Of a stretch of 64,000 bases of DNA, positions 44,010-51,329 are shown one piece after another (positions within the stretch are counted from its first letter, which is position 1; each line of letters starts with the position of its first letter). The DNA lies in NCBI RefSeq assembly GCF_000009765.2, contig NC_003155.5, positions 6,882,001 to 6,946,000 on the forward strand. The letters are read 5' to 3'. Both the position numbers and the translations under genes were made by a program. Origin of the DNA: Streptomyces avermitilis MA-4680 = NBRC 14893. Its GTDB lineage: Bacteria; Actinomycetota; Actinomycetes; Streptomycetales; Streptomycetaceae. The notes below the pieces were generated by a model that ran no database searches, had not been told where the DNA came from, and worked only from the letters and a program-made list of their open reading frames with translations.

Positions 44010-44501
44010 ATGACGCTCATCGTGCCGGACTTCGACGAGTCCGTGATCGTCCGTTCCGTGGACGCCGAGGTCGTGGGCCGGGCCCCCACCACCGTCCGGC
44101 TGCTGGCCGACAGCAGCTCGACCGGCGGCGCGCTGTCCATGCAGCGGGTCACGCTCACCAACGGCGCCGACGGCGCCAGGCCGCATCACCACGCGGGCTC
44201 CGCCGAGCTGTTCTATCTGCTCGACGGCACCGCCCAGATCCTGTCCGGCGAGCAGGTCGTCACCCTGGAGCGCGGCGACCTGGCCGTCGTACCGCCCGGC
44301 CTGCCGCACGCCTTCGCCGCCGCGCCCGGCTGCGACGCCGACATCCTCATCGTCATCACGCCCGGCGTCGAACGGTTCGAGTACTTCCGCCATTTGGAGC
44401 GCATCGCCTACGGCAAGGTGCCGCCGGAGAGCCTGCTGGAGGTCCAGGAGCTGTACGACACCCACTTCCTGAAGAGCCCGGCCTGGGACGAGCGACGCTG
44501 A
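44010..44501 (+). CDS. Cupin-domain protein
   Basis: A 163-residue single-domain cupin. Motif 1 reads RPHHHAGSAELFYLLDG, with the metal-binding HxH...E pattern, and motif 2 reads PPGLPHAFAA. Such proteins bind a metal and act as small oxygenases, isomerases or sensors. ATG 44010 has AGGAG 7 nt upstream. It is the last gene of the TetR-controlled pair; its end meets a hairpin terminator. Confidence 0.87.
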   Translation: MTLIVPDFDESVIVRSVDAEVVGRAPTTVRLLADSSSTGGALSMQRVTLTNGADGARPHHHAGSAELFYLLDGTAQILSGEQVVTLERGDLAVVPPGLPHAFAAAPGCDADILIVITPGVERFEYFRHLERIAYGKVPPESLLEVQELYDTHFLKSPAWDERR

Positions 44502-44520
44502 CGGTCCCCCTGGCCCGGCG

Positions 44521-44551
44521 GGCCGGGCGGCGTTCCTACTGCCGCCCGGCC
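44521..44551. terminator. Hairpin terminator between cupin and MerR-PP2C genes
   Basis: A perfect 11-bp stem (GGCCGGGCGGC at 44521-44531 and GCCGCCCGGCC at 44541-44551) with a 9-nt loop. It lies at the convergent gene ends and runs into the last codons of the MerR-PP2C gene, so it can serve both strands. Confidence 0.8.
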
Positions 44552-45681
44552 TCCACCACGTCCGCCACCACACAACTGACGTTGTCCGGACCGCCGGCGG
44601 CGTTCGCCGCGTCGACCAGGGCCCGAGCCGCCGCCTGGGGAACGGGAGCGGCGGCCAGGAGCCGCCGGATCTCCTCGGTCGGTACGACGGTGGACAGGCC
44701 GTCCGAGCAGAGCAGATAACGGTCGCCCGGGCGGGCGTCGTGCAGCTTCAGGTCGGGGTCCGGCACCGGGCCGCCACCCAACGCCTTCAGAAGCAAAGCG
44801 CGTTGGGGGTGGACGGTGGCCTCCTCGGGCGTCAGCCGGCCCTCGTCGACCAGCGACTGCACGACCGTGTGATCGTGGGTGATCAGGAACAGCTCGCCGT
44901 CGCGGAGCAGATACGCGCGGGAGTCGCCGATGTGGACGAGGGCGAGCTGGGAGCCGGTCCACACGGCCGCGGTGAGGGTGGTGCCGATCTCGTCCCGGGC
45001 GGAGCCGCCCACGGCGGCGGCCACGTCCTGGACCGCCCGGCCCGCGCCCTGGACCGCGTCCTCCAGGATGTTGAGGACGCCCCCGGCGGGGAGCGGCTCC
45101 TCGTCCAGGAACTTCAGGGCCTCCACCGCCGCCGTACTGGCCGACGCGCCGCCCGCGCCGCAGCCGTCGGCCACGGCGAGGACGCGGGCGCCCGCGTAGG
45201 CGGTGTCCTGGTTCGCGTCGCGGACCAGGCCGATGTCGGAAAGGGCTGAGTAACGCAGCTCCAGCATGATGGTGTCCTTCCTCGATGACGGAGATGACTG
45301 AGATGACTGAGGCGACGGGGATGACGCGGACGACTGCGACGCCTGGGGCGCCTGCGACGACTGGGTGAGGTGGTCCACGAGAAACAGGGCCAGGTCCCGG
45401 CGCGCGGTCGTCTCGGCCTCGACCCGGGCCCAGTACGCCCGGATCTCCCGCGCCGCCCCGCCCGGGTCCAGCGCGCACACCTGCCGGATGCGGGCCAGCG
45501 GCATGCCGAGCCGCCGCAGCCACGCCACCAGACGTGCCCGCTCCAGCTGCTCGGGCGCGTAGTAGCGGTAGCCGGTGTCCGGGTCGACCCGGGCGGGGCG
45601 CAGCAGGTCCAGTTCGTCGTACAGCCGCAGCGCCTTCGGCGAGAGCCGGCACGCCTTCGCGAAGGCTCCGATCGTGAGCAT
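44536..45681 (-). CDS. MerR-type regulator fused to PP2C phosphatase
   Basis: A 381-residue fusion. Residues 1-70 are a MerR helix-turn-helix (MLTIGAFAKACRLSPKALRLYDEL, then GYRYYAPEQLERARLVAWL) with a coiled-coil helix to about 110. A Ser/Gln/Pro-rich linker (about 112-135) follows. Residues 139-378 are a PP2C/SpoIIE-class Ser/Thr phosphatase with RDANQDTAYAG, VADGCGAGG, GDSRAYLL, LCSDGLS and GPDNVSCV, so all metal ligands are present. GGAAGGA lies 7 nt before an internal ATG (45267), so a free phosphatase may also be made. ATG 45681 is chosen as the MerR start. Confidence 0.88.
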   Translation of the reverse strand: MLTIGAFAKACRLSPKALRLYDELDLLRPARVDPDTGYRYYAPEQLERARLVAWLRRLGMPLARIRQVCALDPGGAAREIRAYWARVEAETTARRDLALFLVDHLTQSSQAPQASQSSASSPSPQSSQSSPSSRKDTIMLELRYSALSDIGLVRDANQDTAYAGARVLAVADGCGAGGASASTAAVEALKFLDEEPLPAGGVLNILEDAVQGAGRAVQDVAAAVGGSARDEIGTTLTAAVWTGSQLALVHIGDSRAYLLRDGELFLITHDHTVVQSLVDEGRLTPEEATVHPQRALLLKALGGGPVPDPDLKLHDARPGDRYLLCSDGLSTVVPTEEIRRLLAAAPVPQAAARALVDAANAAGGPDNVSCVVADVVEAGRQ

Positions 45682-45831
45682 TCCCGCTTCCCCCGTGGTC
45701 TCGTTCCTCGGTCCTCGTTCCGCCACCGATGCTGGGGCTTCACCGAAGGGGAAGGTCAAATGGGTTGCGCCGGTTGCGCGGCCGCTTGTTAGCCTGCGGC
45801 GGCATCCGACGTACGAAGAGGAGAGTCCGAC

Positions 45832-46704
45832 GTGGCCCGTATCGCGCTCGTCACCTACCGGCCCGACGAGGGCGAGACCAGCGCGGACCGCGACCTCCCG
45901 GTGCTGGTCGAGGCCTTGCGGGCGGCCGGGGCCGACGCGGCGTCCCGGTACTGGGACGATCCGGACGCCGACTGGGGCTCGTACGACCTCGTGGTGATCC
46001 GCTCCACGTGGGACTACAGCTGGCGGGCGGCGGAGTTCGTGGCCTGGGCCGAGCGGTGCGGACAGCTCACCCGCCTCGCCAATCCGGCGGCGGTCGTGCG
46101 CTGGAACACCGACAAGCGGTACCTCGGGGAGCTGGCGGGGGCAGGGGTTCCCGTCGTCCCGACCCGGTATCTCGCGCCGGGTGACCCCCTCGGCCTGCCC
46201 GACGACCACGAGTACGTCGTGAAGCCCACCTCAGGCGCGGGCGCCCGGCTCGCCGCCCGCTACACCCCGGGCGAGCGGGAGACGGCCGTACGACAGCTCG
46301 CGCGGATGCACGAGCAGGGGCTCACCGCGATGGTGCAGCCGTACCTCACCCACATCGACACCACCGGCGAGCGGGCGCTCCAGTTCTTCGGCGGTCGCTT
46401 TCTGCACGCCAGCCGAAAGGGGGCCGTACTCGCCCCCGGCACGCCCTACGACGCCGACAAGATCCCCCACCCCCGGCTGCGGCCCTGGCAGCCGACCCCG
46501 GACGAACTCGCCGTCGCCGAAAGCGCGTTGGCCGCCGTACCGGACGCCCCCGAACTGCTCTACGCGCGCGTGGACCTCGTCGACGACGAAAAGGGCCGTC
46601 CGGTCGTCATGGAGCTGGAACTCGTCGAACCGAACCTCTTCCTGTGGCTGCACCCAAACTCGCTGCCCGTGGTCGTGGACGCGGTCATCGCGGCTGCCCG
46701 GTGA
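45832..46704 (+). CDS. ATP-grasp domain protein
   Basis: A 290-residue ATP-grasp-fold ligase: an N-terminal Rossmann part (MARIALVTYRPDEGETSADRD, RSTWDYSWR), then HEYVVKPTSGAGARLAARY as the ATP-binding lysine loop and VMELELVEPNLFLWLH as the metal-binding end. It resembles the DcsG-like group that joins a carboxylate to an amine or thiol. GTG 45832 has GAAGAGGAGAG before it. It stands alone on the plus strand, so no pathway can be assigned. Confidence 0.87.
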   Translation: MARIALVTYRPDEGETSADRDLPVLVEALRAAGADAASRYWDDPDADWGSYDLVVIRSTWDYSWRAAEFVAWAERCGQLTRLANPAAVVRWNTDKRYLGELAGAGVPVVPTRYLAPGDPLGLPDDHEYVVKPTSGAGARLAARYTPGERETAVRQLARMHEQGLTAMVQPYLTHIDTTGERALQFFGGRFLHASRKGAVLAPGTPYDADKIPHPRLRPWQPTPDELAVAESALAAVPDAPELLYARVDLVDDEKGRPVVMELELVEPNLFLWLHPNSLPVVVDAVIAAAR

Positions 46705-47347
46705 CCGACACCCGCTGAAGCAGCCCCCAGGTGAACTCCGCCGCGCACTCCCGTCGGACGCCCTCCGCGTCCGCGGCCGTGAACGACAGGCCCCAGCGGG
46801 TGGGGGCCGTGCCCTCCAGCGGGCGGGCGGGGGCGAAGGCGCGGGCCACCTCGTCGACCGTGCAGCACCAGGGGCGCAGGTCCGCCGACGTGCGCAGCTC
46901 AGGGGCCGGCGCGCCCGGTGCCCGTACCAGCCACTCGTTCCAGACCGCGCCCTTCTGGGCCACCAGGACCTCGAAGCGCAGGTCGGGCCAGAGGGGGAGC
47001 GGCCACTGCCAGGCCTCGCAGGTCAGGTCGCCGATCCGGCGCTCGGTCACGGATTCGGGGGTGCCGAGGACCGAGCGGTAGCGCGAGGCGGCGGCCCGCC
47101 CGCGCGGCGCGTGCAGCATCGCCTGCCAGCGGCGGTTCGCCTCGCGCATGTCGGCGGCCGAGACGCCCAGTTTCCGGCGGGCGTCGTCGACGAGGTCCGG
47201 GTTGTGGTCGGCCATGCGGCGCAGCAGGACCAGCTGGAAGTCGAGAGACGTGAACGGGCCGGCGGATCCGGCGGCTCCGGTGGACCGAGCGGGCCTAGGG
47301 GGAGGACCGGATCGGTCGGGTCGCTTTGCGGAGGGCATGCGGTCCAT
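46685..47347 (-). CDS. Conserved hypothetical protein
   Basis: A 220-residue protein with a proline/arginine-rich start and no signal peptide. A helical middle (LDFQLVLLRRMADHNPDLVDDARRK) precedes a tryptophan-rich C-terminal half (EAWQWPLPLWPDLRFEVLV, RPWCCTVDEVARAF). I do not recognise a family. The frame overlaps the FkbM gene by 53 nt if ATG 47347 is used; a later start is possible. The end overlaps the convergent ATP-grasp gene by 20 nt. It is the probable last gene of the envelope operon. Confidence 0.65.
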   Translation of the reverse strand: MDRMPSAKRPDRSGPPPRPARSTGAAGSAGPFTSLDFQLVLLRRMADHNPDLVDDARRKLGVSAADMREANRRWQAMLHAPRGRAAASRYRSVLGTPESVTERRIGDLTCEAWQWPLPLWPDLRFEVLVAQKGAVWNEWLVRAPGAPAPELRTSADLRPWCCTVDEVARAFAPARPLEGTAPTRWGLSFTAADAEGVRRECAAEFTWGLLQRVSVTGQPR

Positions 47348-48134
47348 CGTCGCGCACCCGCCGGGCGCCCGGGCGGCGGCCGTCCGGGAGGAAGAGCGCC
47401 GAGTTCACATAGCGCGGGCCGCGGAAGGGGAGGGCCCGGCGCAGCAGGCCGTGCGAGACCACGTACGACGTCCGGGCCTGGTGCGCCTCCAGGATCGCCC
47501 GGTCCAGCGGCAGCCAGGTCCGGCCGGGGAGGACCCAGCCCGCGTAGCCGAGGCCGGCGAGGAAGTCGACGACCGGGCCGATCGGCTGGATCCTGGTCTC
47601 CAGTTCGATGAACAGGGCCGGCCGGTCGCGGGTGAGTAGGGTGGTCGCGCCCCGCAGGACCGCCAGCTCGTTGCCGTCCACGTCGATCTTGACGAAGCCG
47701 ACGTCGCGCAGGCCCAGGCCGTCGAGGGTGACGCACGGGACCTCCAGCGCGCGGGCGTGGATGTCCCGGCGGACCAGGGAGGAGACGCCCCGGTCGCCCG
47801 CGTCGTCCGGCGGCAGCCAGAGAGGGGCCGTGCCCGGACGGTCGGACGCGGCGGCCCGGACCACGCGGACGTTGGGCGGGGCGACGGCGGCCAGCAGCCG
47901 CGCCAGGTGGGGGACCGGTTCGATGGTGACGACCCGGTCGGCCCGTCTCGACATGAGGCGCGTCCAGGGGCCGTACCAGCCGCCGACGTCCACCGCCGTG
48001 CGGCAGTCCGGCGGGCAGAGGTCGCCGAGGCGGGCGAGTTCCGGTTCGAAGCGAGGGTAGAGGAGCCGGGCGGCCGCCGCGACCAGGCGGGTGGGCAGGA
48101 ACGGGGCGAGCCGGGCGGCCAGTGTGAGGGTCAT
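47295..48134 (-). CDS. FkbM-family methyltransferase
   Basis: A 279-residue SAM-dependent methyltransferase of the FkbM type. Motif I is AVDVGGWYGPWTRLMSRR, the acid loop VVTIEPVPHL, and the family block VGFVKIDVDGNELAVLRGA. FkbM enzymes methylate sugar or polyketide hydroxyls. ATG 48134 overlaps the preceding stop by 4 nt. It probably finishes a glycan or lipid made by the operon. Confidence 0.87.
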   Translation of the reverse strand: MTLTLAARLAPFLPTRLVAAAARLLYPRFEPELARLGDLCPPDCRTAVDVGGWYGPWTRLMSRRADRVVTIEPVPHLARLLAAVAPPNVRVVRAAASDRPGTAPLWLPPDDAGDRGVSSLVRRDIHARALEVPCVTLDGLGLRDVGFVKIDVDGNELAVLRGATTLLTRDRPALFIELETRIQPIGPVVDFLAGLGYAGWVLPGRTWLPLDRAILEAHQARTSYVVSHGLLRRALPFRGPRYVNSALFLPDGRRPGARRVRDDGPHALRKATRPIRSSP

Positions 48135-48352
48135 GGGGTCATCCGCCTCAGCAGCTCCTCGTGCTCGTCCTCGGTGACCTGTTCGCCCGAGGACGGCAGC
48201 AGCTGCGGGATGCCGTCGACGATGGGGTAACGGCGGTGCAGGCGCGGGTTGTAGAGCACCCCGTCCTTCTCGGAGTCCGGTACGAGCAGGTGCAGCGGAC
48301 CCTTGTCCAGCGGGCAGGCCAGTATCTTCAGCAGCGGGTCGTCGGGGTTCAC
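48131..48352 (-). CDS. Trm112-family (UPF0434) small protein
   Basis: A 73-residue protein of the Trm112/YcaR type: LLKILACPLDKGPLHLLV, then YNPRLHRRYPIVDGIPQLLP. The second zinc-ligand pair of eukaryal Trm112 is missing, as in most bacterial members. Trm112 proteins stabilise SAM methyltransferases, and this gene lies between a transporter and an FkbM methyltransferase with 4-nt overlaps on both sides, so it may serve one of the operon's methyltransferases. GTG 48352 has AGGAG 11 nt before it. Confidence 0.87.
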   Translation of the reverse strand: MNPDDPLLKILACPLDKGPLHLLVPDSEKDGVLYNPRLHRRYPIVDGIPQLLPSSGEQVTEDEHEELLRRMTP

Positions 48353-49269
48353 GGTGGCGTCAACTCCTTTGGCGCGGCGGAGGGTTGGGGTGCGGTGTCG
48401 TGCTTCGGCATGGCCAGCAGGACGGAGACCGCGAGCGCCGTGCCCGCCAGGCGCAGAGCCAGCCGCAGCGGTTCGTGCGGCAGCGCCTCGCCGAACGCGA
48501 GCGTGCCGAGCACCGCCGTGAACAGACACGTCACCGTGGTGCACACGGGCACGATCAGCGAGGCCCGGCAGCGCTGGAGCGCCGCCTGCGACATGACCAG
48601 GCCGAACACGCCGGTGAAGAGCAGGAGGTACGGGTAGGGGGAGCGCAGCAGGCCGACCACCGCCCCGCCCAGCCCGTCGGCCGGCGTCAGATAGCTCGAC
48701 ACCCCCTTGATCGCCAGCGAGCTGACCCCGTACAACAGGCCCACCGCCACGCCGTATTCGACCCCGGTCGTGGGCATCCGGTGCCGATGGCGGGCGCGGC
48801 GCTCGGCGGACCCGTACAGCCAGACGCCCATCGCCAGCGACGGCACGCAGACGAGGAGGATCAGCGGAACGGGGGCGCTTCGGCTGACCTTGTCCGAGCC
48901 CTCGCGCAGCGACAGCACCACCATCAGCAACGCGGCGAGGATGGCGCCGAGCGCGTACCGCTCGCGGCCTGTCGTCTCCTCGCCGAGCAGGCGCGCGGAG
49001 AGCAGGACCAGGAGGACCAGGCCGGAGACGAAGATGCCCTGGGCGGCGGCGATCGGCAGGGTGCGGTAGACCGCGAGCTGGGCCCCGAATCCGGCGGCCA
49101 GGGACAGCGAGCCGCCGATCCACAGCGGGCTGCCCAGGACCAGGCGCAGCAGTCGGGCGGGGCGGCGGATGTCCACCTCAGGCAGGCTCGCGAGCGCCCG
49201 CTTCTCCAGGACGAACCCGGTGCTGTAGAGGACGTTCGCCAGCAGGGCCGCGGCCACTCCCCACCACAC
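48349..49269 (-). CDS. DMT/EamA-type transporter
   Basis: A 306-residue integral membrane protein with about nine or ten helices in two related halves, typical of drug/metabolite transporters. Family-like blocks are GVAAALLANVLYSTGFVLEKRAL, AAAQGIFVSGLVLLVLLSA and the second-half EYGVAVGLLYGVSSLAIKGV. It starts with GTG 49269, 3 nt after the previous stop. It may move a lipid-linked or small precursor across the membrane for the operon; the substrate is not known. Confidence 0.86.
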   Translation of the reverse strand: MWWGVAAALLANVLYSTGFVLEKRALASLPEVDIRRPARLLRLVLGSPLWIGGSLSLAAGFGAQLAVYRTLPIAAAQGIFVSGLVLLVLLSARLLGEETTGRERYALGAILAALLMVVLSLREGSDKVSRSAPVPLILLVCVPSLAMGVWLYGSAERRARHRHRMPTTGVEYGVAVGLLYGVSSLAIKGVSSYLTPADGLGGAVVGLLRSPYPYLLLFTGVFGLVMSQAALQRCRASLIVPVCTTVTCLFTAVLGTLAFGEALPHEPLRLALRLAGTALAVSVLLAMPKHDTAPQPSAAPKELTPP

Positions 49270-49272
49270 GGC

Positions 49273-50007
49273 CTACGTCCTTCGGGCGTGCAGAAGCAGC
49301 AGCGAGGCCGCCGACGGGACCGCGCAGGCGAGGCGGTCCAGCGGGCGCAGGGGGCGCGGTACGCCGTGGAAGGGCGCACCCCGCAGCCGTACGACCTCGA
49401 AGCCCGATGCCGTCATCAGCTCCCGCAGCGCACGGGCGGTGCACAGCCGCAGATGGCCCACCACCTCGGTGCCCGGGCGGCCGTGGATCGCGCGCAGGCT
49501 GACCTCCGAGAAGACGGGCTGTACGCCGGCGAGCAGCAGCGCCCGGTTGTACCAGGCGGCCAGGTTCGGGGTGGAGAGCATGAGATGACCTCCGGGGCGC
49601 AGCACGCGGCGGATCTCGTCGAGGGCGCCGTCCGGGTCCACGAGATGCTCGATCACCTCGCTGAACAGGACGGCGTCGGCGGTGGCGGACGCGAACGGCA
49701 GCCCCCCGTCGGTGAGTTCACCGCGCACGGCGTACGGCAGCCGGGTGTGCGCGCGCCTGAGGGCGTCCTGGGACCAGTCGACACCGACGAGCCGGTGCCC
49801 GGCGAGGAACGGGGCCGCGGTGGCGGCCGCGGTGCCGTCGCCGCAGCCGATGTCGAGAACGGTCTTCGCGCCCGCGGTGGCCGGGCCGAGGGCGGCGGCC
49901 AGCATGCGGGCCTGCCGCAGGCTGCGCGGGGTGCCGGAGGCGACGGGGACGGCGGGATCCTCATAGAAGTCCCGAAGTCCATTGCGTACGGGGGTGGTTG
50001 TCGTCAT
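49273..50007 (-). CDS. Class I SAM methyltransferase
   Basis: A 244-residue methyltransferase. Motif I is VLDIGCGDGTAAATAAPF, followed by LVGVDWSQDALRRAH, ADAVLFSEVIEHLVDP and RRVLRPGGHLMLSTPN. This is the UbiE/MethyltransF_11 pattern used on small molecules or lipids. ATG 50007 overlaps the condensation-domain gene stop by 4 nt. Confidence 0.9.
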   Translation of the reverse strand: MTTTTPVRNGLRDFYEDPAVPVASGTPRSLRQARMLAAALGPATAGAKTVLDIGCGDGTAAATAAPFLAGHRLVGVDWSQDALRRAHTRLPYAVRGELTDGGLPFASATADAVLFSEVIEHLVDPDGALDEIRRVLRPGGHLMLSTPNLAAWYNRALLLAGVQPVFSEVSLRAIHGRPGTEVVGHLRLCTARALRELMTASGFEVVRLRGAPFHGVPRPLRPLDRLACAVPSAASLLLLHARRT

Positions 50008-51329
50008 GGGTGGCGCTCCTGCGTGGCGTGCAGACTCTGCTCGAACAGATCGCGGAGGTGGGCGCCGTCGCCGTGGCTGAGCAGGGTGCGCGACCAGCGC
50101 AGGGCCAGATGGAGGCGGCCGGCGGTGGAGGCGGTGGTGACCGTCAGGCCCCGGGGCATCCGCGCGGGCGCCGAGAACCACACCGCGCGGGCCCGGCCCG
50201 CCGTGTCGCCGAAGTCCAGGGCGTACGGGATGCGGCCGATGTTGCTCAGCAGGGTGGTCGACGTCCAGGGTGCGGCGGCCCTGCGCAGACCGCGGGTCAG
50301 GGCCGCGCGCCAGGGGACGGGGACCACGGGCGCGGTCAACAGAGCAGCACCGTGCCCCAGTTGGGGGCGCGGAAGGGATTTGAGGGCGCGGGTGCGGTCG
50401 GCGGTGCGGCGGAGCAGGTCGGGCATGGAACCGCGGTCGACGGAGGTCAACTCCGCGGGAGCGAAGGGGACTTCGACCAGGCGGGTGCCGTTGCCGATGG
50501 GCATGTCCGTGCCGCGCGGGCGGTCGTCGACGGGCATGGTGATGCGCAGGGGGCGGGGGCGGGCGCCGTGTTCCCGGTTCCAGTGGGCGATCATCAGGGC
50601 CGTGGCGACCATGAGCTGGTCGTTCACGGTGTAGGGGGCGCCCTTGGGGCGGTGCGGGACGGACAGTTCGGTGACGAGTACGCCGTTGCCGGGGGAGGGC
50701 TCGGGAGCGCCGTGGGCCACGCGGGCGGGCGGGGTCCAGGTCGACGGGGTGTCCACCTGCTCCAGGGGAGCGTCCGGCGTCCGTACGGGAGGCGCCGACG
50801 GGGAGTTGTCGCGGCCGCCGTACAGCTCCGCCGCGGTGGCCAGGACGCGCAGGCACGCGGGGCCGTCCAGGGCGGTGTGGTTGATGGTGAGGAAGAGGAC
50901 GGTGCCGTGCGACGGGTCGTCCTCGTCGACCACTTCGAGGCGGATCGGCGGCGAGGCGGTGAGCGGCGGGGCGGCGCCCAGGGCGCGGTCCCGGGCGTGT
51001 TTGAGGGCGTCCCGGTCCGGCGGCGGGAACGACACCACGTCCACGTCCGGGTCCGGCGTCAGCTCCCACTCGTAGCGACGGCGGTACCAGGGGCCCTCGG
51101 CCTCGCGCATCAGGATGCGGGGGTGGCGGTGCAGGGCCCGCGTGAACGCCGTGCGCAGGCGGGCCGGGTCCAGGCGGCCCGGCAGATGCACCTCGATGTG
51201 GACCGTCTCCGGCTCCTCCTCCTGGAGACAGTGCCGGGCCACCTCGTCGACCACGGGGAACGGGATGCGCCGCGGCCGCCGCGCGGGGCCGTTCGTGCCG
51301 TCGCGTGCCGGGTGCTCCACCGCGGTCAT
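50004..51329 (-). CDS. Condensation-domain-like acyltransferase
   Basis: A 441-residue stand-alone protein of the condensation/chloramphenicol-acetyltransferase fold. The active-site motif reads INHTALDGPA, i.e. H-x3-DG with the first His of HHxxxDG replaced by Asn. NIGRIPYALDFG matches the DFGWG-like second block. Such domains join an acyl group to an amine or hydroxyl. Without carrier domains around, transfer to a sugar or lipid of the envelope operon is likely. ATG 51329 overlaps the AftD-like stop by 4 nt. Confidence 0.82.
   Translation of the reverse strand: MTAVEHPARDGTNGPARRPRRIPFPVVDEVARHCLQEEEPETVHIEVHLPGRLDPARLRTAFTRALHRHPRILMREAEGPWYRRRYEWELTPDPDVDVVSFPPPDRDALKHARDRALGAAPPLTASPPIRLEVVDEDDPSHGTVLFLTINHTALDGPACLRVLATAAELYGGRDNSPSAPPVRTPDAPLEQVDTPSTWTPPARVAHGAPEPSPGNGVLVTELSVPHRPKGAPYTVNDQLMVATALMIAHWNREHGARPRPLRITMPVDDRPRGTDMPIGNGTRLVEVPFAPAELTSVDRGSMPDLLRRTADRTRALKSLPRPQLGHGAALLTAPVVPVPWRAALTRGLRRAAAPWTSTTLLSNIGRIPYALDFGDTAGRARAVWFSAPARMPRGLTVTTASTAGRLHLALRWSRTLLSHGDGAHLRDLFEQSLHATQERHP

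Noticed and set aside
45682..46209. Extension of the MerR-PP2C frame upstream to 46209
   Set aside because: It runs antisense through the ATP-grasp gene and MerR proteins begin at MLTIGAF.
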